Shown here in pieces: positions 20,137-31,431 of a stretch of DNA of 64,000 nucleotides. The notes beneath the pieces were generated by a model. It had not been told where the DNA came from, did not search any database, and saw nothing but the letters and a program-made list of their open reading frames with translations. The stretch lies in contig CAUYUJ010001333.1 of the NCBI GenBank assembly GCA_963575745.1, positions 1 to 64,000 of the forward strand. Reading direction: 5' to 3'. Made by a program: the position numbers and the translations under genes. How positions within the stretch are numbered: the first letter of the stretch is position 1; the number at the start of each line of letters is the position of its first letter. This stretch comes from Prorocentrum cordatum. Lineage: Eukaryota; Sar; Dinophyceae; Prorocentrales; Prorocentraceae.

Positions 20137-21345
20137 TACGGTCTCGACGCACCCCTCACACGCTTCGTGACCCCATAGGGAGCTCCACCGAAAGCTTCAG
20201 TGGCAGGGCCCGCATGTGTATTCGGGTCTACTTTGGCACACCCCTCACACATTTCGTGGCCCCATAGGGAGCTCCACCGAAGGCTTCAGTGGCAAGGCCC
20301 GCGTGCGTATTCGGGTCCACTGTGGCACACCCCTCACACGCTTCGTGGCCCCACAAGGAACTCCACCAAAGGTCCCGGTGGCAGGGCCCGCGTGCGTACT
20401 CGGGCCATCTTTGGCACACCCCTCACACGCTTCGTGGCCTCATAGGGAGCTCCACCAAAAGTCCCGGTGGCAGGGCCCGCATGCGTACTCGGGCCATCTT
20501 TGGCACACCCCTCACACGCTTCGTGGCCTCATAGGGAGCTCCACCGAAGGCCTCAGTGGCAGGGCCCGCATGCGTACTCGGGTCCAGTTTGACACACCCC
20601 TCACACGCTTCGTGGCCCCATAGGGAGCTCCACCGAAAGTCTCAGTGCCAGGGCCCGCATGCGTACTCGGGTCCACCTTGGCACACCCCTCACACGTGCC
20701 GTAGCTCCATAGGGAGCTCCTCCGAAAGCCCCAGTGCCAGGGCCCGCATGCGTATTCCGGTTTACTTTGGCACACCCCTCACACGTTTCGTGGCCCCAGA
20801 AAGGGGGCTCCACCGAAGGCCCCAGTGGCAGGGCCCGCATGCGTACTCGGGTCAACTTTGGCACACGCCTCTCACGCTTCGTGGCCCCATAGGGAGCTCC
20901 ACCGAAAGTCTCAGTGCCAGGGCCCGCATGCGTACTCGGGTCCACCTTGGCACACCCCTCACACGTGTCGTGGCCCCATAAGGAGCTCAACCGAAAGTCT
21001 CAGTGCCAGGGCCCGCATGCGTACTCGGGTCCACCTTGGCACACCCCTCACACGTGCCGTGGCCCCACAGGGAGCTCCACCGAAGGCCCCAGTGCCAGGG
21101 CCCGCATGCGTATTCGGGTTTACTTTGGCACACCCCTCACACGTGTCGTGGCCCCAAAAGGAGCTCCACCGAAGGCCCCAGTGGCAGGGCCCGCATGCGT
21201 ATTCGGGTCCACTTTGGCACACCCCTCACACGTACCGTGGCCCCGTAGGGAGCTCCACCGAAGGCCCCAGTGGCAGGGCCCGCATGCGTACTCGGGTCCA
21301 CTTTGGCACACCCCTCGCACGTTTTGTGGCTCCAATGGCAGTGCT
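20137..21345 (+). repeat. 89-bp satellite array, about 14 units
   Basis: Each unit carries GGCACACCCCTCACACG, TTCGTGGCCCCATAGGGAGC, TCCACCGAA and GGCAGGGCCCGCATGCGTA, followed by TCGGGTCCACTTT. The period is 88-90 bp. Units differ by scattered substitutions and two sub-types are visible (CAGTGGCAGG versus CAGTGCCAGG). Length is not a multiple of three, so ORFs across it are incidental. Confidence 0.95.
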
Positions 21346-21379
21346 CGCATTTTGACTCGTGTCCCTCCTTGCATGTCCT

Positions 21380-21670
21380 TTACGAGCATGGTGCAGGATC
21401 GCCCGCGCAGTCTAGCTCAGAGGTGAGGTCGCCCATCGGGCCCTCTGATCACTCAATGTTCATGACCACGAGCATGATGCACGATTACCGACGCGATTTT
21501 GCTCGGAGGTGAGGTTGCCCATCGGGCTCTCTGATCATTCCCGCTTCTTGACCAGCATGGCGCATGATCACCGACGCCCTCTGGCTCAGAGGTGAGGTTG
21601 CCCATCGGGCCCTCTGATCACTCCCGATTCGTGGCCACGAGCATGGCGCGGAATCGCCGACGCGGTTCGC
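21380..21670. repeat. ~88-bp tandem repeat, three units
   Basis: GAGGTGAGGTTGCCCATCGG, CTCTGATCA and CACGAGCATG recur three times immediately after the 89-bp array; different sequence, similar period. A GAT microsatellite follows at 21671-21735. Confidence 0.8.
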
Positions 21671-21708
<38 letters not shown>

Positions 21709-21789
21709 GGTGATGATGATGATGATGATCATGCTTGCATGGCCGGCGCACAATCCAGCTCGGAGCAGAGAGAAGGAGCGGAGAGGAAA

Positions 21790-21985
21790 AATCGAGTGAG
21801 CGGCGAGGCGGGACGTCTGCCTGGCCTCAACCGCCACACGCATGTCTGCAATTGCTGGGGACACATACGTGCCTCGGAAAGAGTACGGAGGGACAAATCG
21901 AGTGAGCGGCGAGGCGGGTAGTCTGCCTGGCCTCAACCGCCACACGCATGTCTGCCATTGCTGGGGACACATACGTGCCTCGAGT
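21790..21985. repeat. ~102-bp direct duplication
   Basis: ATCGAGTGAGCGGCGAGGCG through GGGACACATACGTGCCTCG occurs twice with few differences. Confidence 0.85.
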
Positions 21986-22195
21986 CCTGTACGTCGCCAG
22001 GGTAATGTGTTTGTTTTATGTTTTTGTTGTTTCGTCCCCCCAGCAACGCGTGGAAGGAACAAACGACCGCAGCATGCTTCAGCATCAATAGCCACTTGAA
22101 CGAAAATACGTATCGATGAAAAGCGGAGGAGTCGGGAGATGGCGCGGAACTGATGCAGAGGTAGGGCGAAACTGACGGGCATGGGACGCTGAGTT

Positions 22196-22349
22196 AGGGG
22201 GCCCCATGCAAACCCTACCCCCACCCCCCACGATTTCTGAGGGGGAGGGTGGGGTTCACTTCGCTCGGGAGCTCCCGAGCGGAGTGAACCCCACCCTCCC
22301 CCTCGAAAATCATGGGGGGTAGGGGTAGGGTTCGCATGTGGCCCCCTAC
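22196..22349. repeat. 154-bp near-perfect palindrome
   Basis: Left arm GGGGGCCCCATGCAAACCCT pairs with right AGGGTTCGCATGTGGCCCCC. The palindrome continues inward through GGTGGGGTTCACT to a centre at GGGAGCTCCC, leaving almost no loop. Confidence 0.9.
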
Positions 22350-22520
22350 AACCTGCGACGGGGCGGGCCCGCCGCGCAGCGCGCTGCCACTCGAGGAAGG
22401 AGAGGGGCAAGACATGGCCGCCAGGGCTCCGCAAATTGCGGGCCCATGCCGTGGCGGCGCCTACCTCACAGAAAATTAGTACAACATAGAAATAATATTC
22501 AGGATGATACAGCAATATTT

Positions 22521-24106
22521 TTAAACGATAGTGATTATTGAATAAAAGATACTATTACATAACACGCTGGCGTTGCTCGTGTAGTTCGCCGGGTCTTCCT
22601 CGGACAGCCCCAGCTTCTGGGCGGTATCCTGAAGTGAATAGCGAGGCTCGAAGATGTCTGCACTCGTCAGGTACTTCCTCTCGCCCCAGGTCCAGATTGT
22701 GTCATTGTCTGCGTCATGGTCGCAAGCTATGAGAGCCACTTGGTGGTTGCACATGCCTGAGAGGTTTCCACCATTAATTGGCCCCGCGTCGATGCCCAAC
22801 AAGGCAACCTCGGAGGCGCAAGCATCGTAGAACATATCCTCTGTGAACGATGGGACGAGCAATATTTCTTGGGTAACCTGTGCCTCCTGGGGCATTGGGT
22901 CGTCGGGATGGATCTTCGGGTTGCGGATCGCAAGATCCCTGCAGGTATCGTCGTCGACGCTCGCACAAACCGCCTGCGGGTTGAAGAATTGGGTGCAACC
23001 CTTGCCAACAGGGTCGATGACAGCATTGAACAGCCATATGGTCTCGGGATCCATTTGGCCCTGGGGAGCACTCACAAGGGCATGCACCTCAGGACCCTGG
23101 CCGGGGTAGAACATCCCTGGCAAAGAGTTGAGGAATCCTGGAGTTACCCACTAATCAACGACTGGATCCACATCCCCGCCAAGCCGAAGGGGTTCAAAGG
23201 GTTGCCATACGCTGCCAGGCAATCTGCTGGGTTGCCCCCGCAAGTGCTGGAGTAATTCAGATTGAAATCGACTGCCTGCTTCGGACGCCATACTCCGTCA
23301 TCTTGGTATGGAACCAGACCAGGGAACAGGTCGCTGAGGACGTAGTCGCAAGGAAAAATCAGCTGGGGCGTGGCTCTACCAGTCCAGGTGAGCCGCAGCG
23401 CCGTCTTGAGCGCCTTCGTAGGCGCCCTAACGGAGAGCATGCCCAGGGAGGAGATCCAGCCACAAGTGCCAATGCTCACCTGGTTCGGACTCTCCAGAAG
23501 TACGGAGCGGACAGCCTCGCAAACTCCACACATGACCAAGCCGTTCCCCTTGATGATATTAGCCGACGGAGGCATGCTCTCTTGAACGACGTTCGTCACA
23601 GCCCCCTCCTCCCAGGACGGGTAGTCGCCCCAATTGGACACGAGTTAGTTAGCGAAGTTGGGCCCCTCTGGAAACGTGTCTGTGAGCGTAACCGAGGCCT
23701 TGTAGGTGGCGACGAGTGCGTGGCAAGTGGATCGTCGGCGTACTCTGCGTCGCAGGCTCATTAAGATGTTCAGCAGTTATTGATCTCAACATGACCCGTT
23801 GGACTTGGCGTTGTCCCAGTTCGCGTTGGCGCATACAATTCACGACGGGTCCGCAAACACAGGACGCGCCAGCTGCGTGCCGAGGCCAGTGACGTTTGCG
23901 AAGGCCTCCTGGATCACCTTGTCCACAGACGCCTCGAAAGCCCGCAGGGCTTCCAGCCTGCTCGCGGGGCTGCTGCGCTCCAGTCTGCTCGCAGCGCCGC
24001 TGCGCAGCGCCAGGCAGCTCGCCTCGTCCGCGTCCTCCACCGGCGTAGACGCGGGGGCTGCAGCGAAGAGCAGCGCGAAAGGGCTCGGGCGAGATGTGGT
24101 TCACAT
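22521..24106 (-). pseudogene. Retrocopied gene for a secreted Cys-rich protein, decayed
   Basis: Unrecognised family. The reading starts at ATG 24106-24104, 63 nt after the spliced-leader relic. A signal-peptide-like stretch follows (SPFALLFAAAPAS), so the product was probably secreted. One frame then runs from about 24095 to 23144, broken by codon 2 (TGA), TGA after FADPS (about 23848), TGA and TAA near 23790-23800, and TAA after GPNFAN (about 23650). At about 23131 the frame slips by one base in a GGG run and continues open to 22521. The mature part is Cys-rich with a possible N-glycosylation site near the end (NYTSNAS). CGWISSL and, later, CNHQVALIAC followed by WTWGE could be the Cys and His regions of a papain-like peptidase fold; this is only a resemblance. 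No introns are apparent. Confidence is high that it derives from a real gene, low on function. Confidence 0.65.
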
Positions 24107-24169
24107 CGCGGCGAACGTGCCAGCAGAACTGGAGGCGGCTGGAGAGCCGGGCACCTGGCCCAGAGCTCC

Positions 24170-24191
24170 CTTGGGCCAAAATGGCTACGGA
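24170..24191 (-). other. Dinoflagellate spliced-leader relic
   Basis: The minus strand reads the 22-nt dinoflagellate spliced leader with one substitution: it begins TCCGTAGCCATTTTGG and ends CCCAAG where the canonical leader ends CTCAAG. In dinoflagellates the leader is added to nuclear mRNAs by trans-splicing, so a genomic copy upstream of a coding region marks an mRNA that was reverse-transcribed and reinserted. It lies 63 nt upstream of the start codon of the pseudogene at 24106. Confidence 0.93.
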
Positions 24192-24314
24192 GCCCCGTCC
24201 GGCATGGTGTTCCTCCGGCCGGAGATGTTCAGGATGTGGGGCACAGTACTGCCAGCTCTGCGGGAGCAGGAGGCAGCAGTTGAGAACACATAGGCTTTCT
24301 GGAAGGCCAAACTT

Positions 24315-24477
24315 GAAGGGGCCCTGGGGTACACAAATAAAGATACACAAATCACAAGATTCCCCATACTCTCTCATTCTTTCTGGGTTCTCGTCTTCCC
24401 CCCCCCTTCCCATATTTTCCGATATTTTCTGGTGAATCGACGATTACTTGTGTCTGTGTGCCTTGTTTCCCTCCTGA
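24315..24477 (+). mobile_element. R2 copy 5
   Basis: Full-length. The flanks are diverged duplicates of each other (GGCTTTCTGGAAGGCCAAAC before, AGCTTTATGCAAGGCCAAAC after). In matching frames they read AFWKAKLE and ALCKAKLD, and the right side continues AARHPRRLAIGLID, a coding-like phrase of unknown origin. Confidence 0.8.
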
Positions 24478-24568
24478 ACAAAAGCTTTATGCAAGGCCAA
24501 ACTGGATGCAGCGCGCCATCCTCGGAGGCTCGCCATCGGCCTCATCGATACTGCTGGTCAGTCCGAGG

Positions 24569-24780
24569 GTTATGTTGCTCCCATGGCACTTGAAGACCAC
24601 ATCCCAGAAATAATTTCGAGCACCCGGAAAAGTGCCGAAAGAGTCTCGAAAGAGTGTCGAAACAGTGTCGGGCGAGTGTCTCCCAGGGCCTGACACGTGA
24701 AAACCCTGGAGTTTCGGTACTTCTTCTGGTGCTCGAAATTCTTCCTGGTGATCAAGGCTACAGTAGGTTGGAACATCATG
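24569..24780. mobile_element. R5 copy 2
   Basis: GTTATGTTGCTCCCATGG start, AATTTCGAGCACCC and GGTGCTCGAAATT inner arms, GGTTGGAACATCATG end. Confidence 0.8.
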
Positions 24781-24828
24781 GGATCTGGATTGAACCGAAA
24801 GCCTCTACAGATGGAGGGGTGACTATGA

Positions 24829-24961
24829 TTCGGTCGGGCACGTTCTCCTACAGGTGGATTTTTGAAGACAAAGAATTGAAACAAAATCAAATAATCATAG
24901 AAAACTCGTCCTCTGACTCATTCATGAGAATCCCTCCTGTAGGAGGACATGCCCGATTTCA
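24829..24961. mobile_element. R1 copy 4
   Basis: TTCGGTCGGGCACGTTCTCC and GGAGGACATGCCCGATTTCA ends. Flanks GACTATGA and GACTGTGA differ by one base. Confidence 0.75.
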
Positions 24962-25995
24962 GACTGTGACGAAGCGTACCGGCTCGAAGGGGATGGTGAG
25001 GCTGAGGCGTCAGCAGGGGTAAAGGTGTGGTGGGAAGGCAGCGCAACCCAATGCCGGGCTCACGGCGATGTTACTTGACGGTGACGTGTGAAACAAATTT
25101 GCAGGAAATCACGAACCACACTTCCTTACAATTCCAATCTGCGAAAGAATCGAACGAACATGACACAACGAGTGTCGGAAAACGCGAGCCACGCGTTCCC
25201 GCAATACCGAAACCTACATCGCCGTTACCTACATCGCCTTTAACTCGTCTACGGGCAACACGAGGCAGGAGGGAGACTTGAGCATAGCATTGATTGCACA
25301 ATGATTAAATCACACCTACGCATGCTATGTTGAAAAGGCCTTTACGGCCATGCCACTGTCTTGAAACTTACTGCATCTATGGCAAAAAGTTCGGCGACTT
25401 CCTCAAGGATCGGAGGATTAACAACTCTGCCGGCGGTGTCAGGAGGCCCAAAGACCTTCTACACCAATGCTGGAGATGTTCGTGTAACTACGCTGTTGAG
25501 GGGTGTGCTCCACGGGACGACCTTTTGAAGGCAACCCAAGCTGGCGCGGAAATAACTACGGTGGCTAGTCCCTAGTAGGTTGCCGGTCGGAGAAGCGAAT
25601 GCGCACTCAGCGCAGAAATAGTTCTAGAGGCAGAATCGTTGTCAGGACTGCGAAGTTCGTGACGTCGGTATGATAGCTCCTGGCCGCACCTTGACGGTGG
25701 CGACAGAAACGTCGGGGAGAGTTGGTGGGTCGCCTGCCAAAAGCATCAGGTCTTGGGATCTTTCTTTCAAGCGGCCTTGCAAGATGGAAGCATACTGTGC
25801 CGCGAGGAGAGCTGATGGCATGTGCGCGCATGGCAGAATTGGCAGCCAGGAGTCGACTTGCTGTTGTGGACTCCAAAGGACTCCGAACATGTGGCCAAAA
25901 TTACAAGACCGTAACTTGGCGGCATCTCGTCGCATGCAGACTTGCAAAGGCTGCGGAAGAGGCTAACGGAACGCATGTGGACTTTCGTAAGGAAA
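24962..25995 (-). other. No gene established; possible degenerate coding relic
   Basis: On the minus strand from about 25900 to 25330, protein-like phrases appear in broken frames (LQGRLKERSQDLMLLAGDPP; VVNPPILEEVAELFAIDAV). No family is recognised and no conserved start or splice site is seen. The base composition is less GC-rich than the neighbourhood. Confidence 0.2.
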
Positions 25996-26205
25996 CGAAC
26001 TTTATACACCGACGCTTTTCCGGCCGTGCACTAAGAATTGCATAGGAGAGCGGATCCTGGTGTATCATGGATCTTGGCGCATCCATCTTTGGTTGCTTTC
26101 CCCGGCAACGGATTAGAATAATCTGTTCCACACCACCCCGACGTCGTCCCCGATCGTCAAAAAGTCCTGGAATTGTAAAACAGCCCGCCAATGGTAATGT
26201 ATTCA
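25996..26205 (+). mobile_element. R7 copy 2
   Basis: ACTTTATACACCGACGCTTT start, ACACCACCCCGACGTCGTCC middle, AAACAGCCCGCCAATGGTAA end. It abuts the R8 copy at 26210. Confidence 0.75.
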
Positions 26206-26209
26206 AATG

Positions 26210-26380
26210 GGGCCCGACCACAAGAAACCTTCCGCGAGAAACCCATCCTTGAGACCCCGAGAGGTCCATTGATTTTAGATTGGGAACGTCCCGCTTCCCA
26301 TCGCAAAACCTCCCAGACCAAAAACAAACAGGGCACCCTGGAGGCAAGCAGGGTGCTGCTTGGCATGGGTCTCCACTGTA
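26210..26380. mobile_element. R8 copy 1, left end replaced by R7
   Basis: AAGAAACCTTCCGCGAGAAA, GAGACCCCGAGAGGTCC and GGCATGGGTCTCCACTG match the copies at 32168, 58583 and 58875. The expected CAGTGGAG left end is missing where R7 joins. Confidence 0.7.
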
Positions 26381-26581
26381 TGTTCCCATTTCCGATTTCC
26401 CTCCTCAGATAATGGCATTTCACAAACGCGTGCACGAATAGGAACCCGCTGCAGAGGGCGTCTTGTCGTACTGGCAGCACGCCCCGCGGACGTGGCGGCC
26501 GAGGACCGGGCACGGAGAACCCAAATCCACTTCGCTGTCTGGCAGACGATCGGACATGCCGATGAGGAAGCATGGAAGGTT

Positions 26582-26646
26582 CAGTAGTGATAGTAGTCGT
26601 AGTAGTAGTAGTAGTAGTAGCAGTAGAAGAAGTAGTAGTAGTAGTC

Positions 26647-26687
<41 letters not shown>

Positions 26688-27069
26688 AGTAGTAGTAGTA
26701 GTAGTAGTGGTAGTAGAATTAGTAGTAATAGTTGTAGTAGTAGTAGAAGTAGAAGTAGTAGTCGTCGTCGTCGTCGTCAACGTCGTCGTCGTCGTCGTTG
26801 TCAGCGTCTTCGTCGTCGTCATCGTCGTCGTCGTCATCGTCGTGGTCTTAGTAGTAGTAGTAGTAGTAGTAGTAGTAGCAGTAGTAGTAAAAAGAAAAAC
26901 CTTAATAGTAGGAGTAGTAGTACGAGTCGTAAGAAGAGTCGTAATAATGGTGGTGGTAGTAGTAGTAGCAGTCGCACTAGTAGTCGTAATAGTGGTAGTA
27001 GTAGTAGTAGTAGTAGCAATAGTAGTAGGTGGTAGTAGTAGTCGTAGTAGTAGTAGTAGCAGCAGCACC

Positions 27070-27100
<31 letters not shown>

Positions 27101-27455
27101 TCACTGGTAGTAGAAGTAGTAGTAGTAGCAGTAGTAGTAATAGTATTAGTCGTGGTAGTGATAGTAGTAGTAAGAGTCGTAGTAGTAGTAGTAGTAGTAG
27201 TAGTAGCAGGAGTAGTCGTAGTAGCAGTAGTAGTCGAGGTAGCAGTAGGTCTAGCAATAGTAATGAGAGTAGTGGTAGCAATCGTAGTAGCATTCGTAGT
27301 AATAGTATTCGGAAGAGTCGTGCTAATCGTAGTCGTAGTAATAGTCGTAGTCGTATTAGTCGTCGTAGTCGTAGTTGTAGTAGTAGTCGTGGTAGTAGTC
27401 GTAGTAGTGATCGTAGTAGTAGTCGCCGTAGCAATAGTTGTAGTCGTAGTAGTAG

Positions 27456-27492
<37 letters not shown>

Positions 27493-27522
27493 GAGTAGTA
27501 GTAGTAGTGGTAATAGTAATAA

Positions 27523-27557
<35 letters not shown>

Positions 27558-27777
27558 TCAGTAGTAGTTGTTCTTGTCGCAATATCAGTGGCCGTTGTAA
27601 GTGATAGTGGAAGTAGTCGCATTAGTAGTAGTAGTAGTCATCGTAATATCCGTAGTAGTAGTAGTCGTGTCGTCGTAGTAGTAGTAGTAGTAGTAGTCGC
27701 AAAAGTTGTAGTAGTAGTAGTAGTAGTCGTAGTGGTCGTAGTAGTAGTAGCAGTAGTAGTAGCCGTAGAAGTTGTGT

Positions 27778-27814
<37 letters not shown>

Positions 27815-28345
27815 GGCAGTAATAGTACTAGCCGTCGTAGTACCAATAGTAGTAGTAGCGGTCATAGTTGTAGTAGTAGTAGTAGTCGTAGTAGTAGTAG
27901 TAGTAGTAGTAAGTCGAAGTAGTAGTAGTAGTAGTAGTACTAGTAGTAGTGGAAGTAGTAGTAGTAGTGGAAGTAGTAGTACTAGTAGTAGTAGTAGTAG
28001 TCGCCGTAGTAGTGGTAAGAGTAATAGTAAGGGTAGTAGTAGAAGTAGCAGTAGTAGTAGTATGAGTAGTAGTGGGATGAATAGTCATAATAATAGTAGT
28101 AATAGCAGTGGTAATAGTAGTAATAGTAGTAACGGTAGCAGTAGTACTCGTAGTCGTAGCCGTAGTCGTAATACTAGTAGTAGTAGTCGTCGTAGTAGGA
28201 GCAGCAGTAGTAGTAGTAGTAGTAGTAGTAGTCGTAGTAGTAGTACCAGTAGTCGTAGTAGTAGCGGTCGTCGTCGTCGCCGTAGTCGTAGTCGTAGTAG
28301 TGGTCGTAGTAATCGTAGTAGTCGTAGAAGTAGTGGTAGTAGTAG

Positions 28346-28381
<36 letters not shown>

Positions 28382-28440
28382 TAGTAGTCTTCGTCGTCGT
28401 CAACGTCGTCGTCAACGTCGTCGTCGCCGTCGCCGTCGCC

Positions 28441-28481
<41 letters not shown>

Positions 28482-28837
28482 CGTAGTGGTAGTAGTCGTA
28501 GTAGTAGTAGTAGTAGTAGAAATAGTAGTCGTAGTAGTAGTAGAAGTAGTAGTAGTAGTAGTAGGCGTAGTGGTAGTAGTAATAGTAATAGTAGTAGCAG
28601 TAATAGTAGTAGTAGTAGTAGTAGCAGTAGTAGTAGTAGCGGTAGTAGTTGTAGTAGTAGTAGTAGTAGTAGTAGTCGTAGTCGTAGTCGTGGTAGTGGT
28701 AGCAGTAGTAGTAGTAGTAGCAGCAGCAGCAGCAGTAGAAGTAGTAGTAGTAGTAGTAGCAGTAGTAGTAGTCGTAGTAGTACGAGTAGTAGTAGTCGTA
28801 GTAGTAGTAGTAGTAGTAGTAGTAGCAGTCTCGTAGT

Positions 28838-28869
<32 letters not shown>

Positions 28870-29086
28870 ATAGTAGTAGTAGTAGTAGTAGTGTAGTGGT
28901 AGTAGTAGTAGTAGGTGCTATAGAAGCAGTAGCAGAAATAGTGGGTTGATGATGGCGAGGAGGCAAACTGCAAAGGTAAAGACGCATCGGGGGAATCGCT
29001 GTCTCACCAGCAGCAGCAGCAGTAGTAGTAGTAGTAGTAGCAGTAGTCGTAGTAAAGGTAGAATAGTAGTAGCCGTAGTAGTAGTC

Positions 29087-29146
<60 letters not shown>

Positions 29147-29399
29147 ATGTAGTAGTAGTGGTAGTAGGAACTAGTAGTAGTCGTAGTCGTAGTAGGAGTG
29201 GTAGTAGAAGTAGCAGCAACAGCAGCAGTAGAAGTAGTAGTAGCCGTAGTCGTCGTAGTAGTACGTCGTCGCGTCGCGTCGTCGTCGTCGTCGTCGTCGT
29301 CCTCGTCGTCGTCGTCGTCGTCGTCGTCGTAGTAGTAGTAGTAGTAGTAATAGTAGTAGTCGTAGTCGTAGTCGTAGTCGTAGTCGTAGTCGTAGTCGT

Positions 29400-29431
<32 letters not shown>

Positions 29432-29468
29432 CAGTAGTAGTATTACTAGTAGTAGTAGTAGTAGTAGT

Positions 29469-29535
<67 letters not shown>

Positions 29536-29635
29536 ATAGTAGTGGTGGTGGTAGTGGTAGTGGTAGTGGTAGTGGTAGTGGTAGTGGTAGTGGTAGTGGT
29601 AGTAGTAGGTGTTATAGAAGCAGTAGTAGTAATAG
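26582..29635. repeat. 3-kb GTA/GTC trinucleotide array
   Basis: Almost continuous AGT/GTA repeat with CGT, AAT, GGT and GCA variants. Sub-blocks of CGTCGT (26761, 28260, 28385, 29270) and of AGTCGT, AGTGGT and AGCAGC are higher-order local expansions. Two islands of unique sequence (28961-29008 and 29641-29700) share AGGCAAACTGCAAAGGTAAA and GACGCATCGGGGG, 680 bp apart. ORFs here are poly-Ser, Val or Thr artefacts. Confidence 0.97.
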
Positions 29636-29699
29636 TGGGGAGGCAAACTGCAAAGGTAAAGACGCATCGGGGGCGTCGCTGTGTCCACCAGCCGGCCAC

Positions 29700-30090
29700 A
29701 AAAACAGGCTCTGCTCAACTCAGTGCACCCGCGAACTGCACGGAAGCGGGGCGGGAGCAGCTCCCCCTGGACCGCCCGGGGCGCCCGGCCCACAGAGGTC
29801 AAAGTCGGGCGGGCGCACCCCGCCGCAGGAGGGCTCGGAAAGCAATTGAAATATATGTCCGAAGCCTCTTAAGACGCAGGAAGGGAGATGCTGGCGGGGG
29901 GGGAGGAGGCGGAGGACGAGGAGGAGGAGGAAGACTTGGCGGGGCAGCTGCACAAAAGGCGCCCGAGGTCTACCGCTGCCCCCAGCTCCCCCCCCCGCCC
30001 CGCACGCTGCCACGCCGCCCGGCTCCGCGCAGCTCGCCCCGCGAAGCTGCTGCGTGGAGGCGCGCATGTCGCAACAAAATATCAATCGGG
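29700..30090. other. No gene seen
   Basis: GC-rich unique sequence with a short GGA run near 29900-29935. Confidence 0.5.
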
Positions 30091-30256
30091 GATGGACAGA
30101 ACTCCCTTCAGCAAAACGTGGCTTCGTGAAAACAACTTCGGGCCCAAATCTGGCGGGCACACGCCTGGGAAATGACGGCCGCGGCGCCCTCTCGACAACC
30201 GAAAACGGACAATTCACAAATCGACGTGTCAAGGTGGGGGTTCTGTCCACCCCCGA
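30091..30256. mobile_element. R4 copy 4
   Basis: GATGGACAGAACTCCC at left and GGGGGTTCTGTCCACCCC at right; interior AAACGTGGCTTCGTGAAAAC. Best-preserved terminal inverted repeat of the family. Confidence 0.85.
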
Positions 30257-30611
30257 ACCAAGGAGATCATTTGGGGGTGTGTCGCGAGCAGCCAGGCGGG
30301 CAGAAGGGCGTCTCGCGCAGCGGCGCCAGGAAAGACCGCAGCCAGACAGAGAAACCGAGCATCCTGTGCCTGTTGGCTCTGGTGCAGAGGGCGTTGGCAA
30401 TCACAAGACAAGAAAAATGAACACGTCGCCTGGTTGAACACCCTTTGCCCTGGCCGTCCCGCGGTTCTCGGCGCCTCGCACGCCCTCCACCTGCTGCAGG
30501 GGCTGTCCAGCTGCAGGGATCCTGAAGCGTGGACAACGGCCCAAGCTTGAACGCTCGATCCTTGCCCCACAGAGGCGGGCGAACACGGCAAGAATTAGGG
30601 ACACGCAACAT
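30257..30611. other. No gene seen
   Basis: Unique sequence without a credible ORF. Confidence 0.5.
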
Positions 30612-30768
30612 GGCATACACCCAAACACTCGGAGGTCCGCACGGATTTCTCGGATCGGCGCTAGACCCCCTCCCTGGCGCGCGGGGCGCGCCAAGGGCGG
30701 CGCCAGAGGCGGCGCCAGGGGGGTCTGGCGCGGATCCGAGAAATCCACGCGGTCCTCTGAGTTGTGAT
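30612..30768. repeat. R3 copy 3: GGCGCGCC hairpin
   Basis: GGAGGTCCGCACGGATTTCT pairs with GAGAAATCCACGCGGTCCTC around a GGCGCGCGGGGCGCGCC core and a second GGCGCC-rich stem. Confidence 0.8.
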
Positions 30769-31431
30769 TTTTTTATGTCATTGTTCGTTCCTTCTTTTAA
30801 AAAAGGATAGCGTCGGAATCATAATCGCAAGGGGAGAGAAGTGAGAGGCGAGGAGCAGTAGTGCACACTGATCACAGCGAGGCCTCCAGTGCTGGATGGT
30901 GCACGGGAAGGCAGAGAGAGGATGATGATAATGATGATAAGGATGATGAGCATGATTACGACGACGGTGCTTCTCCTCCCTCCGGATTCGGAGGGGAACG
31001 TCAGGGGGTGCCCGGCTCAGGGGTGGAAGCATATTCTAAATCCCTTAGTAATCGACCCCCTCCGAAAAAAAAACGGCCCCCCCTCCAAATGCTACCTACA
31101 ATTCCGGACCCCCTCTTCGACGGGGCGCCTCAGTAAGCCGGACCCCCTAAGATCCAATCCAAAGAAACGCCCTAATAAACTGGACCCCCCAATTACAAAA
31201 AAAGGCGCCCTTAAAAACCGGACCTGGCAGTACAAGCCATGCGCCATGCGGCGCGTAGGGGAAATTGGTCATAAAATTGGAGCGCGGCGCGCCAAACGCG
31301 CGCAGGGTATGAGAAAGCATACCAAACGCATGCATGGCGCGACAGACGCGCCAAACACGTGCCAGAGGAAGGAAGGGAGGGCGAGGGGGAACGATGGATG
31401 AAGTGAAACAGATTTTTGGCATGCGTTCCCG
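30769..31431. other. No gene seen; AT-richer block
   Basis: Contains GATGATGATAA-type repeats (30920-30960) and A runs (31068, 31195). GCGCCAAACGCGCG-like words recur at 31285-31355. Confidence 0.5.

Noticed and set aside
20137-21345. CRISPR-like array of 89-bp repeats
   Set aside because: Whole units are homologous with no unique spacers; it is a eukaryotic satellite.
23715-23735. YADD-like tetrapeptide (EYADDP) in a minus frame at about 23725
   Set aside because: It is in a different frame from the pseudogene and lacks any other reverse-transcriptase motif nearby.
26572-28949. ORFs of 290-480 codons in the GTA array (poly-Ser, poly-Val, poly-Thr)
   Set aside because: Trinucleotide artefact; both strands are open.
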